From an uncultured Peptococcaceae bacterium (GTDB lineage Bacteria > Bacillota > Dehalobacteriia > UBA4068): a stretch of 5,490 nucleotides of DNA. The notes under the pieces were generated by a model that was given only the letters and a program-made list of their open reading frames with translations, ran no database searches and was not told the DNA's origin. The position numbers were made by a program, and so were the translations under genes. Below, in pieces: positions 1 through 3,960 of the stretch. Each line of letters opens with the position of its first letter. Position 1 is the stretch's first letter. The stretch lies in NCBI GenBank assembly GCA_947307285.1, contig CAMZIS010000090.1, positions 1 to 5,490 on the forward strand. The letters run 5' to 3'.

Positions 1-535
1 GGAAAATGAGACTTTGCCCCCGCTTTCGATCGATACGGATAAGCTTGCTGTAGCGGAAGCTGCAGTGGGCCGCGGCGTTTCAATAATCAACGATACATCC
101 GGCGATCTGGAATCAGGCTGCTTTGAGCTGGCGGCAGCGAAAGAACTGCCTTTGATAGTAATGCACAGGCAGCGGGAAAAAGCGGAGCAGGACATCGTTT
201 CGGAAGTAGAAGCATTCTTTGAGTCCTCTTTGGCTAAAGCACACAGCTCTGGATTGCCCGAGCGGCTGCTCATATTTGATCCCGGACTCGGCTTTAACAA
301 AAACATAGACGAAAACTTTGAGTTAATTGACGCTGTTCCGCGTCTGGCTCGCCTGGGACGGCCTTTGCTGATCGGTTATTCTCACAAGCGTTTTGCGGCC
401 TCTCTCGCTGACGAACGCCCCGGCTGCGCACCTAAGGGCAATGCGATTTTGGCCCGTAGAGTCACCGATTTAGGTGCGGACATCGTTCGCGTCCATGACG
501 TAAAAGAATTTCTGGAGAGTATTGAGAATGGATAA
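1..535 (+). CDS. folP: Dihydropteroate synthase, 3' part (5' end outside window)
   Basis: Dihydropteroate synthase condenses 6-hydroxymethyl-7,8-dihydropterin pyrophosphate with p-aminobenzoate to give dihydropteroate; it is the cytosolic sulfonamide target. The reading frame is open from base 2 to the TAA at 533-535, giving 177 visible residues. About 80-90 N-terminal residues of the TIM barrel are missing because the window starts inside the gene. Visible family motifs, numbered from the first complete codon: SIDT (9-12), INDTSG (29-34), MH (54-55), DPGLGFNK (93-100) and RVHDV (163-167). Two points are odd: the usual SRK segment reads SHK (127-129), and the loop after MH is about seven residues shorter than in E. 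coli FolP and lacks the usual GxPxxMQ segment. A TTG at 14 is an internal codon, not a start, because the homology continues upstream of it. The 3' end overlaps folB by 8 bases, and folB and folK follow, which supports the assignment. Confidence 0.95.
   Translation, partial: ENETLPPLSIDTDKLAVAEAAVGRGVSIINDTSGDLESGCFELAAAKELPLIVMHRQREKAEQDIVSEVEAFFESSLAKAHSSGLPERLLIFDPGLGFNKNIDENFELIDAVPRLARLGRPLLIGYSHKRFAASLADERPGCAPKGNAILARRVTDLGADIVRVHDVKEFLESIENG
514..519 (+). promoter_or_regulatory. Ribosome binding site of folB
   Basis: GGAGAG lies inside the 3' end of folP, 8 bases before the ATG at 528. It decides the folB start: the in-frame TTG at 522 is only 2 bases downstream of this site, too close to be used. 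The placement implies that folB translation is coupled to the end of folP. Confidence 0.7.
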
Positions 536-887
536 GATAGTTTTACCGCGTATCGAAGTTATGGCCTGCCACGGCGTTGAGGAATGGGAAAGGAAAACGC
601 CGCAGCCTTTTGTTATCAGCGTTAAGATGAGCCTGGATCTGCGGTCGGCCGCTGACAGCGACAATATAGAGAACACTGTTCATTACGGGGAATTGTATTC
701 CGCCATCAAAAACCTCGCAGAAAACAACAGCTTTGCTTTGATTGAGACCTTGGCGCAGAAAGTAGCCGATCATTGTCTGACGGATGAACGAGTACAGAAG
801 GTTCGCGTCGCAGTTGAAAAAACTCAAGCCAAATATGTCGATCTGACTTTTCCGGCGCGGGTCGTAGTGGAACGGAGCCGCCAATGA
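528..887 (+). CDS. folB: Dihydroneopterin aldolase
   Basis: FolB cleaves 7,8-dihydroneopterin to 6-hydroxymethyl-7,8-dihydropterin and glycolaldehyde, the step before FolK in folate synthesis; the family usually forms cytosolic octamers. The product is 119 residues, the normal length for this family. Residues matching the known active site are visible: the ACHGV segment (13-17) followed by Glu21 and Gln26-Pro-Phe28, Tyr53 in HYGELY, Glu73 in LIETLA, and Lys98 in VEKTQ. The lysine is usually followed by proline, but here by threonine, a small deviation. The ATG at 528 was chosen over the in-frame TTG at 522 because a GGAGAG site lies 8 bases upstream of the ATG. The gene overlaps folP by 8 bases and folK by 4 bases (ATGA), as expected for translationally coupled operon genes. 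A dihydroneopterin epimerase (FolX) is an alternative family member, but the folP/folK context favours FolB. Confidence 0.95.
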   Translation: MDKIVLPRIEVMACHGVEEWERKTPQPFVISVKMSLDLRSAADSDNIENTVHYGELYSAIKNLAENNSFALIETLAQKVADHCLTDERVQKVRVAVEKTQAKYVDLTFPARVVVERSRQ

Positions 888-1375
888 GTATAGCTTATCT
901 TTCTTTAGGCAGCAATATGGGCGATCGCGGAGCAAATCTGCGTTTTGCTCTTAAATCCCTGTACGAGCGCGATGGGATACAGCCGCTACGAGGTTCGGCT
1001 ATTTATGAAACTTCCGCCTGGGGGCCGGTAAAGCAGGATAACTTTTTGAACGCCTGTATCGAGCTGGAGACCAGTCTGCCTCCGGATGAACTGTTGACAG
1101 TTTGCCAGGAAATCGAGCTTGCCGCGGGAAGGACCAGGGAAGTCCGCTGGGGGCCGCGTACTTTGGATATCGATATCCTGCTTTACGATGATATCTCCGT
1201 TGCTACTCCGCGCCTGACCATCCCTCATCCGCGCATGAAAGACAGGATGTTCGTTTTGGTACCGCTTATGGAATTGGAAGAAACCGTACCAGTACTAGGT
1301 TCTCTGGCCGATCTGCTGGAATCCCTGCCGCCGCAGGGTCTGATCGTCCGTACCGATGAACAGTGGCAGGATTGA
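884..1375 (+). CDS. folK: 2-amino-4-hydroxy-6-hydroxymethyldihydropteridine pyrophosphokinase (HPPK)
   Basis: FolK transfers pyrophosphate from ATP to 6-hydroxymethyl-7,8-dihydropterin, making the substrate of FolP. The product is 163 residues, close to the E. coli enzyme. Motifs run in the family order: GSNMGD (9-14), YETSAWG (41-47) followed by QDNFLN (51-56) in the pterin-binding part, and RWGPRTLDIDIL (88-99). The last carries the two Mg-binding aspartates Asp95 and Asp97, plus Trp89 and Arg92, at the same numbers as in E. coli HPPK. IPHPRMKDR (113-121) and FVLVPL (123-128) close the domain. The ATG at 884 overlaps the folB stop as ATGA, with GGAG at 874-877 six bases upstream. All catalytic features appear intact. 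With folP and folB it supplies three consecutive steps of folate synthesis from one mRNA. Confidence 0.97.
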   Translation: MSIAYLSLGSNMGDRGANLRFALKSLYERDGIQPLRGSAIYETSAWGPVKQDNFLNACIELETSLPPDELLTVCQEIELAAGRTREVRWGPRTLDIDILLYDDISVATPRLTIPHPRMKDRMFVLVPLMELEETVPVLGSLADLLESLPPQGLIVRTDEQWQD

Positions 1376-1378
1376 ATA

Positions 1379-2341
1379 ATGGGAAAAGGTATTGCAGACA
1401 AACGCATTTTCCTTTTGATAAATCCCAAGGCCGGCGGGGGAAAGACTGAAGCCTGGTGGGATGATCAGCGACGGCTGCTTGAGGAAAGCGGGATAGACTT
1501 TTTTTATGAGTTCACTTCCGGGCCTGCTTCAGCAGCCAGCCAAATTCGACGGGCAATATCGGAAAACGGCGCTGAAGCTTTGATGATCGTGGGCGGCGAC
1601 GGCAGCCTGTATGATGCGATAAACGGTATTATCGAAGACGGGCAACTAATCAAACCCGGCCTGGTTTTCGGCGTGTGTCCTGTGGGAAGCGGATGTGATT
1701 TTGCCCGCTATATTTACGGCGGCCCGATGCATACACTGACGGATATTATCCGGCAGGGCAGGGTAGAAAAAGTCGATGTGGGTTGCTGCGAGCATGCAGG
1801 AACGAGCGGAACTCTAGAGCAGCATTATTTCATAAACAGCTTCGATATTGGAGCCGGAGCTGATACCTGCGCTGAAGTAAATGCCGGCAACGGACGGATA
1901 AAACGGGTGACACGCAGCGGTAAGCTTTCTTTCTTATTGACTGCCTTAAAGGTGCTGCTTACTTTTGACTATACGCATACTGTTATCGAAGCGGACGGTC
2001 AAGTTTATCAGGGTGAATTCATTATCGCCGGAGCTGCTAACGGCAGATATATCGGCGGCGGTATGATGATGTTTCCTGAAGCATTATTGGACGACGGGCT
2101 GCTTGATCTCCTGATGGTTGAGCGACGCAGTAAGTTGAAAATCTTGCGGGCGTTCCCGCTTATCTATTCCGGACGTCACCTCGACCAATCCGGTATTAAA
2201 TACGTAAAAGCGGCCGCTATCAGCATAAAGACAGATCGCCCGATATTTATCGAATTGGACGGCGAAGTTCCCGGCTATACGGACGTATCATTATCTGTAC
2301 TGCCTGGCGCGCTGCCATTGCTGCTCCCGGATAACGATTGA
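1379..2341 (+). CDS. Diacylglycerol kinase family lipid kinase (YegS/BmrU type)
   Basis: The family phosphorylates a lipid alcohol such as diacylglycerol at the cytosolic face of the membrane using ATP; the exact substrate cannot be read from sequence. The product is 320 residues, the usual length. Visible motifs: INPKAGGGK (14-22, start of the nucleotide-binding domain), VGGDGS (71-76, the GGDGT-type nucleotide loop), GSGCDFAR (103-110, usually GTGNDFAR), NGRYIGGGMMMFPEALLDDGLLD in parts (221-243, second domain with the GGG and DDG-LD elements), and LDGE (293-296), whose Asp is the expected catalytic base. No transmembrane segment is evident. The ATG is 3 bases after the folK stop, with an AGG at 1368-1370 as a modest ribosome binding site, so it is almost certainly co-transcribed with the fol genes. 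The Asn-to-Cys change in the GxGND motif is unusual. NAD or sphingosine kinases share the fold but fit these motifs less well. Confidence 0.9.
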   Translation: MGKGIADKRIFLLINPKAGGGKTEAWWDDQRRLLEESGIDFFYEFTSGPASAASQIRRAISENGAEALMIVGGDGSLYDAINGIIEDGQLIKPGLVFGVCPVGSGCDFARYIYGGPMHTLTDIIRQGRVEKVDVGCCEHAGTSGTLEQHYFINSFDIGAGADTCAEVNAGNGRIKRVTRSGKLSFLLTALKVLLTFDYTHTVIEADGQVYQGEFIIAGAANGRYIGGGMMMFPEALLDDGLLDLLMVERRSKLKILRAFPLIYSGRHLDQSGIKYVKAAAISIKTDRPIFIELDGEVPGYTDVSLSVLPGALPLLLPDND

Positions 2342-2396
2342 TTATTTGTATTAGATATTCTTTTCAGCACAACATTCATAATGCTCACCGACAGCA

Positions 2397-2433
2397 AAAA
2401 TGCAGGTCTTCCGCATGGAAGAGCCTGCATTTT
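2397..2433. terminator. Rho-independent hairpin, possibly bidirectional
   Basis: The arm at 2397-2412 pairs with 2417-2433 over 16 base pairs, with one bulged G at 2423 and a GCAT loop at 2413-2416. The plus strand ends in TTTT (2430-2433), weak as a termination tract. On the minus strand the A-run at 2396-2400 becomes five Ts, so the structure could also stop leftward transcription. It lies 55 bases after the lipid kinase stop and most simply ends the fol operon. Only 13 bases separate it from the ribosome binding site of the next gene, so it could also sit in that gene's leader. Confidence 0.75.
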
Positions 2434-2446
2434 CATATACTTAGCC

Positions 2447-2455
2447 GGAGGTGAT
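2447..2455 (+). promoter_or_regulatory. Strong ribosome binding site that sets the start of the ferritin-like gene
   Basis: GGAGGTGAT matches the 16S rRNA anti-Shine-Dalgarno sequence over nine bases. It places the start at ATG 2459 (7 bases after GGAGG). The longer open frame beginning at ATG 2381 has no such site and would run through the terminator hairpin. Confidence 0.88.
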
Positions 2456-2458
2456 AGA

Positions 2459-2881
2459 ATGGATAATAATAACTCCGGGCGAGCCTACCAGCTGGAAATG
2501 CTGGATCAGGCCCTGCGGCAGCAGTGCCGAACAGTGCGCTGCTTTGAGTTGATGTTAGCCGCGGCGGCAAGGAGTGAAGAGAAACGTTCGCTCTCCGCCA
2601 TGCAGCGGGAGGACCGCAGACATTACTATTTGCTGGAAGGTATCTTTGAGGAGATAGCCGGTCAGGCCTACCGTCCTCCGAAAGTGGCGGTCGCCATGCC
2701 ACGTCAGTATATATCGATGCTGCAAGTGATGATAAGGAACAAGCTTGACGCTATAGATTTCTATGGAAAGCTGAATGAAACACTTGATTGTCTGAAACAC
2801 AAAGAGTTGCTGGCGATCGTGATCAGTGATCAAAAGGAACAGACCCGCATATTGGCCGAGCTGTATAATAACAGCCTTTAG
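2459..2881 (+). CDS. Small helical protein, ferritin/rubrerythrin-like fold with degenerate metal site
   Basis: I do not recognise a named gene. The 140-residue product is polar, has no signal peptide or membrane segment, and reads as four amphipathic helices at roughly 12-38, 42-68, 82-109 and 113-138. The two halves resemble each other in the way ferritin-like domains do: a long helix ending in an aromatic residue (CFELML near 28-33; IDFYGKL near 99-105), then a helix resembling the DExxH half-motif (EDRRH 51-55; SDQKEQ 123-128). Against that pattern most ligand positions are changed: Gln22, Asp52 and Lys95 stand where Glu is expected, Gln125 and Gln128 where Glu and His are expected, and only His55 is kept. 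Iron binding is therefore doubtful. The start at 2459 is fixed by a nine-base ribosome binding site. No promoter is obvious between the upstream hairpin and this site. The stop overlaps the birA stop by 4 bases, in convergent orientation. A non-ferritin helical bundle remains possible. Confidence 0.8.
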   Translation: MDNNNSGRAYQLEMLDQALRQQCRTVRCFELMLAAAARSEEKRSLSAMQREDRRHYYLLEGIFEEIAGQAYRPPKVAVAMPRQYISMLQVMIRNKLDAIDFYGKLNETLDCLKHKELLAIVISDQKEQTRILAELYNNSL

Positions 2882-3831
2882 TCCGCAATGACCATATCCC
2901 CGGCCAGAACACGGTTAAGTCGGCCATTCTGCTCCAGCAGCAGATATCCCTCGTCATCAAGGCCGCGCACGATGCCGGTCTCTTTACCCTGCAAACCGGT
3001 TATACTGGCCTCTTCGTTGATCGCCAGAGCCATGTTTATCCATTTGTCCCGTATCAATGAAAAACTGTCTGCACACAAAAGATCGTAGTTTTCGCTTATG
3101 CGATCCAAAACAGCGGCGGCTACGGCGGATATATCCAAGGCCTTGCCGCCGTTGAGCTGGCGCAGGCAGGCGGCGACGTTTTGGAGTTCAGGCGGGAAAT
3201 CCTGATTGTTGACGTTTACGCCTATGCCGACCACCAGCCAGTATACAGCCTCCATATCCGCCCGCATCTCGCAGCGGATGCCGACCAGTTTTTTATGTGC
3301 GGGGGACAGGATATCGTTCGGCCATTTGATATAGCAATCAAGGCCCAGTCCGCGTATGGCTTCAGCTACAGATACAGCAGATGTCAGTGTCAACAGCTGC
3401 GCTCGGTCGGGCAGCAGTGAAGGCCGCAGCAGCAGAGACATCCATAAACCGCCGCTTGCCGGGGAATACCATTCGCGTTCCAGACGTCCGCGTCCTGCTG
3501 TTTGTCTGCGGGCAATGGCAACGCTGTATTCCGGCAGTTCGTCACCACGACGACGCAGGTAGGCATTTGTGGAATCTATCTCATCAAAGGTCTCGATACG
3601 CCAGCGTTTGTCATACTTCAACTGCCGTACGATCTCAAAACCGGACAAGCCTGACGGAGCAGAGCTGAGGTGGTATCCGCGCTTAGGCAGGGCGTCGATA
3701 ACGTATCCCTGTTCACGCAAAATACCAATGCGTTTAGCAACGGCGGCGCGGGTCACGCCTAAGGCTCTACTGATGCTTTCTCCGGAGATCCAGTCGTTTT
3801 CGTAGAGCATCTGCAGGATTTTTTCATTCAT
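2878..3831 (-). CDS. birA: Bifunctional biotin-protein ligase with N-terminal DNA-binding domain
   Basis: BirA activates biotin with ATP to biotinyl-5'-AMP and attaches it to a lysine of biotin carboxyl carrier proteins such as that of acetyl-CoA carboxylase. With a DNA-binding domain it may also repress biotin genes. The product is 317 residues, typical for the bifunctional class. A winged helix-turn-helix fills about 3-55 (SGESISRALGVTRAAVAKRI, wing PKRGYHL). The ligase domain follows: DEIDSTNAYL (83-92), TAGRGRLEREW (111-121, biotin/adenylate loop), KWPND (169-173), KKLVGI (180-185, with Lys181 at the catalytic lysine position) and GIGVNVN (202-208). The C-terminal SH3-like domain ends with AGDMVIAD. 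The adenylate loop is usually GRGRxGRxW; here the later Gly is Glu118. The ATG at 3831-3829 has AAGGAGGT six bases upstream. No biotin synthesis or transport gene, and no evident BirA operator, lies in the window, so any regulatory target is elsewhere. Confidence 0.96.
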   Translation of the reverse strand: MNEKILQMLYENDWISGESISRALGVTRAAVAKRIGILREQGYVIDALPKRGYHLSSAPSGLSGFEIVRQLKYDKRWRIETFDEIDSTNAYLRRRGDELPEYSVAIARRQTAGRGRLEREWYSPASGGLWMSLLLRPSLLPDRAQLLTLTSAVSVAEAIRGLGLDCYIKWPNDILSPAHKKLVGIRCEMRADMEAVYWLVVGIGVNVNNQDFPPELQNVAACLRQLNGGKALDISAVAAAVLDRISENYDLLCADSFSLIRDKWINMALAINEEASITGLQGKETGIVRGLDDEGYLLLEQNGRLNRVLAGDMVIAD

Positions 3832-3837
3832 GACGCT

Positions 3838-3845
3838 ACCTCCTT
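3838..3845 (-). promoter_or_regulatory. Ribosome binding site of birA
   Basis: AAGGAGGT on the minus strand, six bases before the birA ATG, is a full-strength site. It supports the chosen start. It lies almost at the predicted transcription start (about 3845-3841), so the leader is extremely short. Confidence 0.85.
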
Positions 3846-3849
3846 CCTG

Positions 3850-3879
3850 ATTTTATGTCAGCTGAAGCGCTCCTGTCAA
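3850..3879 (-). promoter_or_regulatory. Probable sigma-A-type promoter of birA
   Basis: On the minus strand a perfect TTGACA (3879-3874) is followed after 18 bases by TAAAAT (3855-3850), which matches TATAAT at five of six positions. Transcription would start near 3843, only about a dozen bases before the birA ATG and at the edge of the ribosome binding site. The -35 box is convincing; the tight leader is the reason for doubt. Confidence 0.6.
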
Positions 3880-3885
3880 TATCAC

Positions 3886-3914
3886 TTGCTATTTATCTCA
3901 TTTACAGCTATAAT
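3886..3914 (+). promoter_or_regulatory. Probable sigma-A-type promoter of comM
   Basis: TTGCTA (3886-3891) and a perfect TATAAT (3909-3914) are separated by the ideal 17 bases. The start would fall near 3921, giving a leader of roughly 30-40 bases before the comM start. The -35 box lies 6 bases from the -35 box of the opposing birA promoter. No other operator was recognised in this 129-base spacer between the two genes. Confidence 0.75.
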
Positions 3915-3940
3915 ACCACTGACGCTAAGTTGAAAATGTT

Positions 3941-3945
3941 AAGGA
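3941..3945 (+). promoter_or_regulatory. Ribosome binding site of comM, start ambiguous
   Basis: AAGGA is the best Shine-Dalgarno-like sequence upstream of comM. It is 15 bases from ATG 3961, longer than usual, but 6 bases from an in-frame GTG at 3952 and 9 bases from an in-frame TTG at 3955. An in-frame TAA at 3940-3942 rules out starts further upstream. Confidence 0.5.
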
Positions 3946-3960
3946 TGGGATGTGTTGTGT

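Noticed and set aside
1165..1178. Perfect 14-base palindrome GGATATCGATATCC
   Set aside because: It encodes the Asp-Ile-Asp-Ile part of the FolK catalytic motif; repeated GAT-ATC codons make it by chance, and it lies mid-gene.
2373..2383. Small inverted repeat CATT-CAT-AATG
   Set aside because: A four-base-pair A/T-rich stem is too weak to be meaningful.
2381..2458. Longer N-terminal extension of the ferritin-like protein from ATG 2381
   Set aside because: There is no ribosome binding site, it would translate through the terminator hairpin, and a near-perfect site selects ATG 2459.
2888..3805. Several plus-strand open frames opposite birA
   Set aside because: They are antisense shadows of a well-supported biotin ligase, with no ribosome binding sites or recognisable domains.
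3856..3878. TGTCA direct repeat at 3856-3860 and 3874-3878 in the birA promoter spacer
   Set aside because: Five bases is within chance, and one copy is part of the -35 box.
3831..3927. Direct repeat TGACGCTA at 3831-3838 and 3920-3927, flanking the birA/comM promoter region
   Set aside because: Only 8 bases, one copy overlaps the birA start codon, and a match of this length is not rare over about 100 bases; too weak to call an operator.
3832..3960. BirA operator for self-regulation
   Set aside because: I searched for the TTAACC/GGTTAA-type dyad expected of Bacillota BirA sites and saw none in the spacer.
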